Virus record (IMG/VR): IMGVR_UViG_3300036817_000075
Location: 1 to 30,443 of that record
Reading direction: 5' to 3' (one strand)
From: a virus
Length of the DNA: 30,443 nucleotides
Shown here: positions 1-6,564 of the stretch, piece after piece
How the letters are laid out: every line of letters begins with the position of its first letter
Numbering within the stretch: position 1 is the stretch's first letter
Made by a program: the position numbers and the translations under genes
The notes under the pieces: model-generated
What the model was told of the DNA's origin: nothing
What the model saw: only the letters and a program-made list of their open reading frames with translations
Database searches by the model: none

Positions 1-62
1 AAGCGGCTCGGCGGTGGGAGAGTTGGCTGGAAGTCAAGCGCGCTGGCGCGGGTCTGTCATGC

Positions 63-78
63 GAAAACGCGCGACAAG
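63..78 (+). repeat. 16-bp direct repeat copy 1 in left terminal repeat
   Basis: GAAAACGCGCGACAAG. It matches the copy at 109-124 at 14 of 16 positions, offset by 46 bp. Each terminal repeat carries both copies. Such repeats could be binding sites for a replication, recombination or regulatory protein; which one is unknown. Confidence 0.6.
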
Positions 79-108
79 GAGGCGGCGCAAGCCTGTTGCG
101 TGTCGCGT

Positions 109-124
109 GAAAACGTGAGACAAG
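109..124 (+). repeat. 16-bp direct repeat copy 2 in left terminal repeat
   Basis: GAAAACGTGAGACAAG, 14 of 16 identical to the copy at 63-78. It ends 3 bp before the inner boundary of the terminal repeat. Confidence 0.6.
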
Positions 125-171
125 AGTCCACGGCGATCGCGGTGGTCGCCGCCAACCCCCGGGAGGTTCCC

Positions 172-498
172 ATGCCGGTTTCTTCTTTCCCCACCATCTT
201 CGTTCTCTCGATCGAGCCGGTCGAGGGCGCCGCCTTCGAATACGGGTTTGGTCTTGGGACCGACCCGCGCGTTGCGCGCGAAATCGCGGTGGAGAAATTC
301 CGCGCCCGCAATTCCTCTCCCTATCCGCGTGACCTCGACGGCCACGTGATGGCCACCCGCACGGTCGCCCTCAAGTGGGGCGGCAAGGTCTTTGACGTGT
401 TCGACGGCGAGTGGTCGAGCGAGCGCGATTGGCCTGACTTTGAGGCGGCCGAGCACGCCGCGCCGGTCGACGACTACGCCTGGGTGGAGGAGGCGTAA
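172..498 (+). CDS. Hypothetical protein, first gene of left arm
   Basis: 108 residues, family not recognised. The ATG at 172 follows GGGAGG (161-166) at good spacing, so I prefer it to the in-frame GTG at 100, which lies inside the terminal repeat. The frame stays open back to base 1. The body reads like a small soluble alpha/beta protein (FEYGFGLGTDPRVAREIAVE, then an acidic C-terminus rich in D, E and W). It begins a rightward operon of small genes typical of the early end of a phage genome. No membrane segment or signal peptide is seen. Confidence 0.7.
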   Translation: MPVSSFPTIFVLSIEPVEGAAFEYGFGLGTDPRVAREIAVEKFRARNSSPYPRDLDGHVMATRTVALKWGGKVFDVFDGEWSSERDWPDFEAAEHAAPVDDYAWVEEA

Positions 499-540
499 GC
501 CTCCCCTCCCCTCACACAGCAAACTGGAAAGGATCGAAAC

Positions 541-774
541 ATGGACCGCAATCTCAAGGATCAGATCGCACTGCTGGTCGAGCGCAACGGATGGGACAAC
601 GTGATGACCGCGTTGTTCGACTGCGCCGTCACCGCCGATCAGAAATTCTCGGCTGGCGACATCGTTCGGCTCAATCAGGTCGGAACCTGGCCGGAGGAGG
701 TGGTCTACGTCAACCACCCGATGGTGACCACGACTCGCGGCGAATATCATTGGACCAAAGTCGTCAAGGTTTGA
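541..774 (+). CDS. Hypothetical protein
   Basis: 77 residues, not recognised. The start is supported by CTGGAAAGGA at 524-533, an extended ribosome-binding element that recurs exactly upstream of the outermost right-arm gene (30274) and nearly so upstream of 25179 and 27332. The first half (residues 1-40) looks helical; the second half (GTWPEEVVYVNHPMVTTTRG) looks like beta strands. Its stop is followed closely by the ribosome-binding site of the next gene. Confidence 0.75.
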   Translation: MDRNLKDQIALLVERNGWDNVMTALFDCAVTADQKFSAGDIVRLNQVGTWPEEVVYVNHPMVTTTRGEYHWTKVVKV

Positions 775-784
775 GGGGGCGGTG

Positions 785-982
785 ATGCACAAGACAATCG
801 CTTTGCTTTACAGCCACGCCGCGGCGCGCGCCGTGTGTACGCAACTAGAGGCGCGCGGCATCGAGGCGAGCATCATGCCATGCGCTGGCGGCAAACCGTT
901 TTGCGTAGATGTCTGGCCGAAAGACGCGGATCGCGCGCGCGCAGCTTATGTCGATTTTCAGCGTCAGGGGAGCGAACAATGA
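785..982 (+). CDS. Small alpha/beta protein, DUF2007-like
   Basis: 65 residues. The ATG at 785 follows GAGGGGG; an in-frame GTG lies immediately before it. The order is beta strand (TIALLYSH), helix, LEARGIEASIMPC, then DVWPKDADRARAAY. This matches the general shape of DUF2007-type 'signal transducing' domains, in which a helix ending in xxGI is followed by a strand and a DxxRAxxL helix. The assignment rests on pattern only. Its stop overlaps the next start as ATGA. Confidence 0.65.
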   Translation: MHKTIALLYSHAAARAVCTQLEARGIEASIMPCAGGKPFCVDVWPKDADRARAAYVDFQRQGSEQ

Positions 983-1308
983 TTGACGGATGGAACCTGC
1001 TAACGGTGTGGTGCGAGGAAGGCATCCGCGAGCGGCTAGGCTATTCGCTACACACCAACCGCCGCGTCGAGGGAGGCTCCGTTATGCTCACGCGCGAGTC
1101 AGCCGAGAAGATTGCGCGCAACATAAACCTGACGAATGCGCGCGACCCCGAGCGTTCGGGCTATGTGATCGCGGTGCCGCTGCCGGTGACCGGTGAGCCC
1201 GAGATGGCGCTGCCTGACGGCATCACCATGATAACGCTCGACGGGCCGGAGTCGGTCCGCGACGTGCACAACACATTGGCCGACATCTTTGGCGAGGGGA
1301 AAATCTGA
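979..1308 (+). CDS. Hypothetical protein
   Basis: 109 residues, not recognised. It starts inside an ATGA overlap with the gene before and ends in a TGATG overlap with the gene after, so it is likely coupled in translation within the left operon. The sequence has a basic N-terminal third, a helical stretch (LTRESAEKIARNINLTNAR) and an acidic C-terminus. No transmembrane segment is seen. Confidence 0.75.
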   Translation: MIDGWNLLTVWCEEGIRERLGYSLHTNRRVEGGSVMLTRESAEKIARNINLTNARDPERSGYVIAVPLPVTGEPEMALPDGITMITLDGPESVRDVHNTLADIFGEGKI

Positions 1309-1517
1309 TGGCCGACGACGAACCGGATAACCTGATCCTACGCGGCCAACGCCGGATGGATACGAAACTCGATCTGATCCTAGCCACGATGAATAACCTC
1401 GGGCTGCGAACGTCGGCGCTGGAGATTCAGATTGGCGCCGTCAACTCGCGGCTCGACGACATCGGCCAACGGCTGGAACGCATTGAGCGGCGGCTTGATC
1501 TGGTGGAGCCGTCATGA
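1308..1517 (+). CDS. Small coiled-coil protein
   Basis: 69 residues. From about residue 15 to the end it shows heptad spacing of I/L with charged positions between (DLILATMNNLGLRTSALEIQ, then RLDDIGQRLERIERRLDLVE). Short proteins of this form are common in phages and usually of unknown role; some relate to XhlA-type haemolysis-associated proteins, but the hydrophobic C-terminal anchor of XhlA is absent. A similar coiled-coil protein lies on the opposite arm at 28819-29061. TGATG overlap upstream, ATGATG junction downstream. Confidence 0.75.
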   Translation: MADDEPDNLILRGQRRMDTKLDLILATMNNLGLRTSALEIQIGAVNSRLDDIGQRLERIERRLDLVEPS

Positions 1518-1780
1518 TGGCCGACGTGAACGACGACACCTACCTTGTCTGGAGCAACGAACACGGCGCGTGGTGGCGAGCCGGCGAGGCCGGATACAGC
1601 CGCAATCTTGCCGAGGCCGGCCGGTATTCGCGCGATCGCGCGTTGGCGATCTGCCGCAGCGCCATTCCGACCGCGATGCATATCGGCGCGGTTGCCGAGT
1701 TGCCGGTGCGCCTGGCCGACGTTGAGGCGTTCCTTGAAGGCCAGCGCGTGCCGCGCGAGATACGGGAGCCGCGCAAATGA
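1514..1780 (+). CDS. Conserved phage hypothetical protein
   Basis: 88 residues. The motif YLVWSNEHGAWWRAGEAGY followed by AGRYSRDRALAIC is of a kind I recognise in uncharacterised proteins of alphaproteobacterial phages and prophages, whose role is unknown. The start can be ATG 1514 or 1517; the first overlaps the preceding stop. The C-terminal half carries an LPVRLADVEAFLEG helix. ATGA overlap with the next gene. Confidence 0.8.
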   Translation: MMADVNDDTYLVWSNEHGAWWRAGEAGYSRNLAEAGRYSRDRALAICRSAIPTAMHIGAVAELPVRLADVEAFLEGQRVPREIREPRK

Positions 1781-2007
1781 ACCGGCCGCCCAATACCCAT
1801 GAACTCAGCGTCGCCAACAGCGAGCGCGACGCGCAGATCAAGCGCCGCTGGCAGGCGGGGGAAGGTGCGCCAGCATTGGCGCGGGAGTTCAACTTGTCGC
1901 CCGAGCGGGTGTACCAGATCGCCAAGCGAGAACCTACGCAATCACAGCAGGCCGGCTATCCCGTGCAGCCCGGATCGCGGCGCCGCGAGGAGGAACCGCC
2001 GTCATGA
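1777..2007 (+). CDS. Small helix-turn-helix protein
   Basis: 76 residues. Residues about 20-52 form a helix-turn-helix: IKRRWQAGEGAPALAREF, then LSPERVYQIAKRE. This is like the homeodomain-like or sigma-region-4 HTH in small phage regulators and in some small terminase subunits. The C-terminal 25 residues are polar and Pro/Arg/Glu rich. Because no small terminase is otherwise visible, that role is possible, but a regulator is equally likely. ATGA overlaps on both sides. Confidence 0.75.
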   Translation: MNRPPNTHELSVANSERDAQIKRRWQAGEGAPALAREFNLSPERVYQIAKREPTQSQQAGYPVQPGSRRREEEPPS

Positions 2008-2225
2008 CCCGCCTGACCATGCCACTCATGATCGCCCACGAGTGCGAACATGTGTTCGTGCTCAAGGATACCGACCGCGGCTGTGTCGAGATTGGCCTCG
2101 GCACGCTGCGCATCGATGTCTACGGCACCGATGGCGTGGTGCCGCAAGTCACAGTCACCACGCGCGAGGAGTGGAGCGACGCGCGGCCGATGCCGGTGCA
2201 TCGCGGTCGAGCTGACGATGACTGA
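2004..2225 (+). CDS. Hypothetical protein, last gene of left early operon
   Basis: 73 residues, not recognised. ATGA overlap with the HTH gene. The sequence alternates in a beta pattern (EHVFVLKDTDRGCVEIGLGT, VPQVTVTTREEW) with an acidic tail. The stop is followed within 7 bases by a strong inverted repeat (2232-2279), marking the end of the left operon. Confidence 0.7.
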   Translation: MTRLTMPLMIAHECEHVFVLKDTDRGCVEIGLGTLRIDVYGTDGVVPQVTVTTREEWSDARPMPVHRGRADDD

Positions 2226-2279
2226 AAAAAAGGCTGCGCCTGGGATGGGGAAGTACCCGTGGGGGGGGCAGGCGCAGCC
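2225..2279 (-). terminator. Strong hairpin with minus-strand T-run
   Basis: GGCTGCGCCTG (2232-2242) and CAGGCGCAGCC (2269-2279) are perfect 11-bp arms. On the minus strand the hairpin is followed by seven T (A-run 2225-2231), the classic intrinsic terminator form for leftward transcription. On the plus strand there is no T-run right after the stem, only a weak ttcttt 7 bases later. All nearby genes are on the plus strand, so it may act in both directions or end an antisense transcript. Confidence 0.6.
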
Positions 2280-2310
2280 GCAAGTTCTTTAGGGGAAGCC
2301 TAGAAAAGAA

Positions 2311-2344
2311 TACCGCCGAGGCGGTAGCTTGGCCGCCAGCCAAG
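2311..2344. promoter_or_regulatory. Two adjacent palindromes at the late promoter (probable operators)
   Basis: TACCGCC-GA-GGCGGTA (2311-2326, 7-bp arms) ends 2 bases before the -35 hexamer. CTTGGC-CGCCA-GCCAAG (2328-2344, 6-bp arms) covers the -35 and half of the spacer. The placement is typical of an operator for a dimeric HTH protein; candidates in this window are the products of 1777-2007, 27334-27708 and 28369-28719. Which protein binds is unknown. Confidence 0.5.
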
Positions 2345-2357
2345 GTGGGGTTATACT
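2329..2357 (+). promoter_or_regulatory. Putative promoter of the long rightward operon
   Basis: TTGGCC (2329-2334), a 17-base spacer and TATACT (2352-2357), giving a start near 2364. It lies in the 164-base gap between the left operon and the gene at 2390, the only sizeable plus-strand gap before the terminase region. The -10 is flanked by GGGG (2347-2350) and CCCC (2360-2363). Confidence 0.55.
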
Positions 2358-2389
2358 AGCCCCAGGTGCATCAATTGGGAAGCACTACA

Positions 2390-2575
2390 ATGGCAGCAAT
2401 CGTCAGCCCGAACATTGTCAATCCGAACCAGGCGCCGATGCCAATCTTGGCATCCAGCCTGGCGCCCCCGCCGATCTGGCCGTTGCCGGTCGCTGACTGG
2501 GCGATCCTGCCGCCGCTCGCACCGACCACGTGGCCGGCCGGGCAGCCTCCAGGGACCGGCTTGCCGACACCGTGA
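2390..2575 (+). CDS. Small proline-rich protein
   Basis: 61 residues, about a quarter Pro with many Ala, Leu and Trp (PMPILASSLAPPPIWPLPVA). The ATG at 2390 follows GGGAAG (2377-2382) at 7 bases; an in-frame GTG at 2366 lies almost on the expected transcription start and is less likely. First gene of the late operon, joined to the next by a GTGA overlap. Function unknown; it could be an adaptor-like disordered protein. Confidence 0.55.
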   Translation: MAAIVSPNIVNPNQAPMPILASSLAPPPIWPLPVADWAILPPLAPTTWPAGQPPGTGLPTP

Positions 2576-2772
2576 CGCATTTCGTCATCAAGCCGGAATA
2601 TGCGGCCAAGATAGCGTGGGGCTTGCCAGACAGCCCCAGGCGGCCGTTCTGCGCCTTGTGCTCGTGCTACCTCGACGACGAGACGGTGCCGTTCATGCTG
2701 TTCAAGGAGGACGGTGGCGGCGCGAGTTTCTGCGACAAGTGTACCGATGACTTGCTGGTGCTGGTCGCATGA
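2572..2772 (+). CDS. Small zinc-ribbon-like protein
   Basis: 66 residues starting at GTG 2572 inside a GTGA overlap. It carries CALC-SC near residue 25 and CDKC near residue 53, a four-cysteine pattern able to hold one zinc ion. The segment between is acidic (YLDDETVPFMLFKEDGGG). Function unknown. ATGA overlap with the next gene. Confidence 0.7.
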   Translation: MTHFVIKPEYAAKIAWGLPDSPRRPFCALCSCYLDDETVPFMLFKEDGGGASFCDKCTDDLLVLVA

Positions 2773-2993
2773 GCACCACCGACTCACCGGACCCGACGCT
2801 CGACCAGCAAGTCACCGACATCGCGGCGTCAATCGGTCAGATCAAGACGCTGCTCGCCGCGGCACTCACCACGCCGCGCCAGCTATCAAACGCCAACGAA
2901 AAATATCTATCCGGGCAATGGCCACGCCGCAACGGCACGTCCTACGCGCCCGTAATACCCGTGACGCAGGCGCCAGGCGCCCTCGTCCACTAA
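2769..2993 (+). CDS. Hypothetical protein
   Basis: 74 residues, not recognised. Residues 10-40 are a predicted helix with hydrophobic heptads (VTDIAASIGQIKTLLAAALT), followed by a polar and then Pro/Val-rich tail. ATGA overlap with the zinc-ribbon gene; the next gene has its own AGGGGA site 13 bases on. Confidence 0.65.
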   Translation: MSTTDSPDPTLDQQVTDIAASIGQIKTLLAAALTTPRQLSNANEKYLSGQWPRRNGTSYAPVIPVTQAPGALVH

Positions 2994-3006
2994 GCCAGGG
3001 GAAACC

Positions 3007-3576
3007 ATGTCAAAAACCGCCATAGATGACGTGTTCAAGCACGCGACAAAGACCAACACACCGCGATCGATCAACACATACCTCGGGGTGCCGGAGGACT
3101 GGCCGGTCATCGACCGGCTCAAGCACGCGGTTATCCTGATGCCCAGCGCGGCTGACATCCGGCGCGCAAAGCGACAGGACCCGCGCGCGTGCGCGCTACA
3201 CAACTGCGCTGTGCGGACACTAGGCGTGCCGAATTGCGCGATCGGTGCCATGTACGCCTACATTCCGATGCGCGACGCCAGGGGCAGGCCATACATCGCC
3301 CGCCTCCGCGCAACCTCCCTCACGCGGCGCGCGATCGAACATTTCGACAAGACCGGCGAGATGCCGGCGGGCGGGTTCATCTTCACGCCGGTCGCCAAGA
3401 CCAAATCGCTTGAGCACATCCGCAAATACGATCGCGGCTATGTGGTCAATCTAAGCCCGCGTGACGCCGACAGGCGACGCGCTGCCAACAAGGCGGCCAA
3501 GGCCAAGCATTACCGCAAGAAGCCCGAGCGGTCCATCCCGCGCGTGTTCACCGAGGAGGAGCGCGCCAGTGATTAA
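3007..3576 (+). CDS. Conserved phage hypothetical protein, basic C-terminus
   Basis: 189 residues. The start is set by AGGGGA 6 bases upstream. The centre (VIDRLKHAVILMPSAADIRR, three Cys, then GRPYIARLRATSLTRRAIEH) does not match a family I can name. The last 45 residues are strongly basic (RRRAANKAAKAKHYRKKPER), which suggests contact with nucleic acid. It stands three genes before the large terminase, so a small-terminase or DNA-binding role is possible but unproven. Confidence 0.8.
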   Translation: MSKTAIDDVFKHATKTNTPRSINTYLGVPEDWPVIDRLKHAVILMPSAADIRRAKRQDPRACALHNCAVRTLGVPNCAIGAMYAYIPMRDARGRPYIARLRATSLTRRAIEHFDKTGEMPAGGFIFTPVAKTKSLEHIRKYDRGYVVNLSPRDADRRRAANKAAKAKHYRKKPERSIPRVFTEEERASD

Positions 3577-3775
3577 GCCGACGGACAAAGATATCGGTCG
3601 CGCCGTGCGCTACCAGCCGCGTCATCGCGTGATGGAGGACGGCGTCATTACCTCTTTCAACGAATCCTATGTGTTCGTGCGCTACGGCGCCGATAGGCAC
3701 AGCCAGGCGACGCGGCGCGAGGAGTTGAACTGGGTCAACGGCAAACCGGCAGATAGCGAAAATGACACCACGTAG
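3569..3775 (+). CDS. Conserved small phage protein, KOW/Tudor-like barrel
   Basis: 68 residues from GTG 3569, preceded by GAGGAGGAG. The core DIGRAVRYQPRHRVMEDGVI, then TSFNESYVFVRYG and a RREELNW end is of a very common small phage protein type with the strand pattern of an SH3-like barrel. The role is unknown. It overlaps the preceding gene by 8 bases and the methyltransferase by 14. Confidence 0.8.
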   Translation: MIKPTDKDIGRAVRYQPRHRVMEDGVITSFNESYVFVRYGADRHSQATRREELNWVNGKPADSENDTT

Positions 3776-4508
3776 AGAGGTGCTGTCCGACGGCGTCGAA
3801 ATGTGGATGGGCGACTGCGCGCAGGTGATGCCGATGCTCAGCCGCGTCGAGGCCGTGGTGACGGACCCTCCCTACGGTATCGGCGAGGCGCGATCAAACA
3901 ACCGGTCGCGCACCTCCGGCCTTAACGGCAAGCTCGCCGGCACCAAGCGCGACGGCTATTACAACCGCGACAAATACGGCGACGCGGACTGGGATGACAA
4001 GCCGCTCGGCCCCACCCTGCTCGCCGCGGTGCTCGCCGCCGGCCGCTGGCAGATCATCTTCGGCGGCAACTACTTTCTGCTGCCGCCGACTACGTGCTGG
4101 CTGGTGTGGGACAAGATCAACGGCACCACGTGCTTTGCCGATTGCGAGCTGGCCTGGACGAACCTGCCCAAGGCGGCGCGGCTGATGCACTACTTGTGGA
4201 ACGGCTGTATGCGCGAGGAGCGCGACGTCGAGCGCGAGCATCCAACGCAGAAGCCCGTCGGCGTCATGAAGTGGGCGATCGGCCACCTGCCCGATCCGCG
4301 CGGCACCATCCTCGATCCGTTCGCCGGCACCGGCACCACCGGGGTTGCCGCGGTTCAATCGGGCTGGCGGTTTATCGGCATCGAGCGCGACGAGCGTTAC
4401 TTTTCGATTGCGTGCCGGCGCATCAGCAAAGCCTTAGAGCAACCGGACCTGTTTTTCGACAGCGTCGACGACGCGCCGGTACAGCCGCAACTGAGGTTGC
4501 TTGCATGA
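3762..4508 (+). CDS. DNA N6-adenine methyltransferase, beta class
   Basis: 248 residues. It transfers a methyl group from S-adenosylmethionine to a base in DNA. Catalytic motif IV TDPPYGIG lies near residue 36, HPTQKP near 165, and the AdoMet-binding motif I LDPFAGTGTTGVAA near 185. The order (catalytic motif first, AdoMet motif last) is that of beta-class enzymes such as those of restriction systems and CcrM. No restriction endonuclease is adjacent, so it is an orphan enzyme that may protect phage DNA from host restriction or mark it. The target sequence cannot be read here. The last codons overlap the terminase start as ATGA. Confidence 0.93.
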   Translation: MTPRREVLSDGVEMWMGDCAQVMPMLSRVEAVVTDPPYGIGEARSNNRSRTSGLNGKLAGTKRDGYYNRDKYGDADWDDKPLGPTLLAAVLAAGRWQIIFGGNYFLLPPTTCWLVWDKINGTTCFADCELAWTNLPKAARLMHYLWNGCMREERDVEREHPTQKPVGVMKWAIGHLPDPRGTILDPFAGTGTTGVAAVQSGWRFIGIERDERYFSIACRRISKALEQPDLFFDSVDDAPVQPQLRLLA

Positions 4509-6298
4509 CCACGATGCGCCAAGGCATATACGCGCTGTTGAGCGCGGTGCAGTTGGACACGAAGGAGGAGGGGCGCACCCACGTCAAGCCGTGGCCGTCG
4601 CAGCGCATCATCATTGACGGCATCTGTAAGGGCTTGTCAGAAGGCTGCCACGAGTTTGTAATTCTCAAGTCGCGGCAGATGGCGTGCACCACCGTGTGTT
4701 CCGTCATCGAGCTATTCTGGGCGCTCGCCAACCCCGGTACGCAGGGCGCCATCATAGCGGACCGCGGCGATAACCTCGAACGCTTGCGCCGCATCTTCGC
4801 ATCGCTGTTGGAGACGCTGCCGAGCGAGTGGCGCGACGCCGAGCATCGGCTGCTGGTCAACAACCGCACCGGTCTGACTTTCGCGAACCGGTCCGTGATT
4901 GATCTTCTCGCCGCCGGCAACAACCCCGACCTCGGCGCCTCGCGCGCCCTCAACATGATTCACGCGACCGAGTGCGCGCTATGGAAGTCGCTGGCTGGCG
5001 TCGAGTCGTTGAAGGCATCGATGGCGCGTCTCAATCCCAACCGCCTCTACGTCTGGGAGTCGATCGCCAACGGCCTGAACTGGTACTACCGATATTGCAA
5101 GCAGGCCAAGGTCGACCGCCACATGCGGTTCATCTTCGTGGGCTTCTGGGCAAACCCCACCTACACCATCCCGAAGTCAGATCCCGACTTCCGCGTCTAC
5201 TGGGAAGGCGGAACGCTGACGGAGGACGAGATAAAGCGCGCGCGCTTCGTGAAGGAAAACTATGGCTACACGGTCAAGCCCGAGCAGATCGCCTGGTGGC
5301 GCCGGGAAGCGGAGTTCAAGGCCGATGAATATATGCTTCGACATTATCCCTGGACCGAAACCGAATGCTTCATTGCCTCCGGGTCTGGGTTCTTTCCTGC
5401 AAAGCGCACCATGGAGATTGCGGAGGCGATGGGAGACGGCATCCCCTACCAGGGATACAAATACATATTCACAGAAGACTTCCTCACCAGCCGCATCGAG
5501 CGAACGCTTGAACGCGACGAGGTTACCCTCCGAGTCTGGGAGCCTCCTGTTCCCGAGGGGCGATACGTCATCGGCATCGACCCGTCAGGAGGCGGCACCG
5601 ACGAGGCCTCCGACCACGCCATCGAAGTCTTCCGCTGCTACGCCAACCGCCTCGTCCAAGTTGCGGAATTTCAGGACAACAAACCGCTGACCTACCATTG
5701 CGCCTGGGTGCTCGCCCACCTGGCCGGCGCCTACCGCAATCATATCGCCAACTTGGAAGTAACGGGCGTCGGCGCCGCGGTGATGCCGGAGGTGCGCAAT
5801 CTTCGCCTGATGGCCGAGCGCGGCATCATCCAGGCCGGCAACAACGGCAACATCCTTGACATGATCGGATGCGTGCACTGGTTCCTCTACAATCGCGCTG
5901 ACTCGCTCGGCGGCGCCGGCAACGTGATCAACTGGAAGACCAACTTTGACAACCGCAACATGGTCTACTCGGAACTGCGCGATACGCTGATGAAGGGGCA
6001 TATCGAGATACGCTCGTCGCAGACGATCGCGCAATTGCAGGCCATCGTATTCGACCAAGGCACCATCGGTGCCGGCGGCGACACCGCCGAGAAGGATGAC
6101 CTTGTCGACGCGATCGTGCTTGCCCATCACACGTGGGTGCGGTGGATACGCGACGGCATGGTAGCCAACGGGCAGACGTGGGAGCGCGTGCATGAGACGC
6201 CGCCAAAGGGCGATGCGGCGACCGTACTGTCCGATGCGGTATCGCGATTCTGGATTCAGGTGAACGGCAAGGCACGCGAGCGGCGGGAGCGGTTCTGA
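4505..6298 (+). CDS. terL: Terminase large subunit
   Basis: 597 residues from ATG 4505 (ATGA overlap); the longer upstream frame is overprinting of the methyltransferase. It is the packaging motor ATPase and nuclease. The Walker-A-type loop is FVILKSRQMACTT (about residues 52-64), with Ala where most relatives have Gly. The Walker B/glutamate region is LNMIHATECALW (about 149-160). The C-terminal RNase-H-like nuclease shows YVIGIDPSGGG (about 354), NLEVTGVGAAV (about 416) and DDLVDAIVLAHH (about 531), with Asp residues that would bind metal. Family length is normal. No small subunit is identifiable next to it. Confidence 0.95.
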   Translation: MTTMRQGIYALLSAVQLDTKEEGRTHVKPWPSQRIIIDGICKGLSEGCHEFVILKSRQMACTTVCSVIELFWALANPGTQGAIIADRGDNLERLRRIFASLLETLPSEWRDAEHRLLVNNRTGLTFANRSVIDLLAAGNNPDLGASRALNMIHATECALWKSLAGVESLKASMARLNPNRLYVWESIANGLNWYYRYCKQAKVDRHMRFIFVGFWANPTYTIPKSDPDFRVYWEGGTLTEDEIKRARFVKENYGYTVKPEQIAWWRREAEFKADEYMLRHYPWTETECFIASGSGFFPAKRTMEIAEAMGDGIPYQGYKYIFTEDFLTSRIERTLERDEVTLRVWEPPVPEGRYVIGIDPSGGGTDEASDHAIEVFRCYANRLVQVAEFQDNKPLTYHCAWVLAHLAGAYRNHIANLEVTGVGAAVMPEVRNLRLMAERGIIQAGNNGNILDMIGCVHWFLYNRADSLGGAGNVINWKTNFDNRNMVYSELRDTLMKGHIEIRSSQTIAQLQAIVFDQGTIGAGGDTAEKDDLVDAIVLAHHTWVRWIRDGMVANGQTWERVHETPPKGDAATVLSDAVSRFWIQVNGKARERRERF

Positions 6299-6564
6299 TG
6301 TTGAAAGTCACCTTCGTTGACTCGGGGCGCGAGCCGAAATGCCCGCCTGATCCGGCCTACCCTGACGGCATGGACGTCGACATGTCACTTGGCGCCAAGA
6401 ACACTTGCACCTCGGCGGTGCCCTATCCCTCGCCGCGCTGCGGTTACCTCGCGATCAAGTGCGATCGGTGCGGGCTGAAGGTTGTTATCACCGTCGCCGG
6501 CCGGCCGGATGACGTGCGGCAAGTCACGGTCGGGTGCCGCAAGATCAAGGACGCAGTCCATTGA
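6298..6564 (+). CDS. Conserved small cysteine-rich phage protein
   Basis: 88 residues, TGATG overlap with terL. The pattern PKCPPDPAYPDGMDVDMSLG, then CxxC (KCDRCG) and LKVVITVAGRPDDVRQVTV is of a kind I recognise from alphaproteobacterial phage genomes next to terminase genes. The cysteines suggest a zinc ribbon. Function unknown. Its stop overlaps the TTG start of the next gene. Confidence 0.85.
   Translation: MLKVTFVDSGREPKCPPDPAYPDGMDVDMSLGAKNTCTSAVPYPSPRCGYLAIKCDRCGLKVVITVAGRPDDVRQVTVGCRKIKDAVH

Larger units (their letters stand above)
1..127. repeat. Left terminal inverted repeat, 127 bp
   Basis: Bases 1-127 are the exact reverse complement of 30317-30443; identity breaks at base 128 (c here, where the other arm predicts g). 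The repeat holds two 16-bp direct repeats (63-78 and 109-124) and a 7-bp dyad CGCGACA/TGTCGCG (70-76 and 101-107). Reading frame 1 is open through the whole repeat and runs in frame into the first gene. Inverted ends occur in protein-primed linear phages and in transposable elements, but no terminal protein, family B polymerase or transposase is seen here. The length of exactly 127 matches a common assembler k-mer, so the natural repeat may be longer. Confidence 0.97.
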
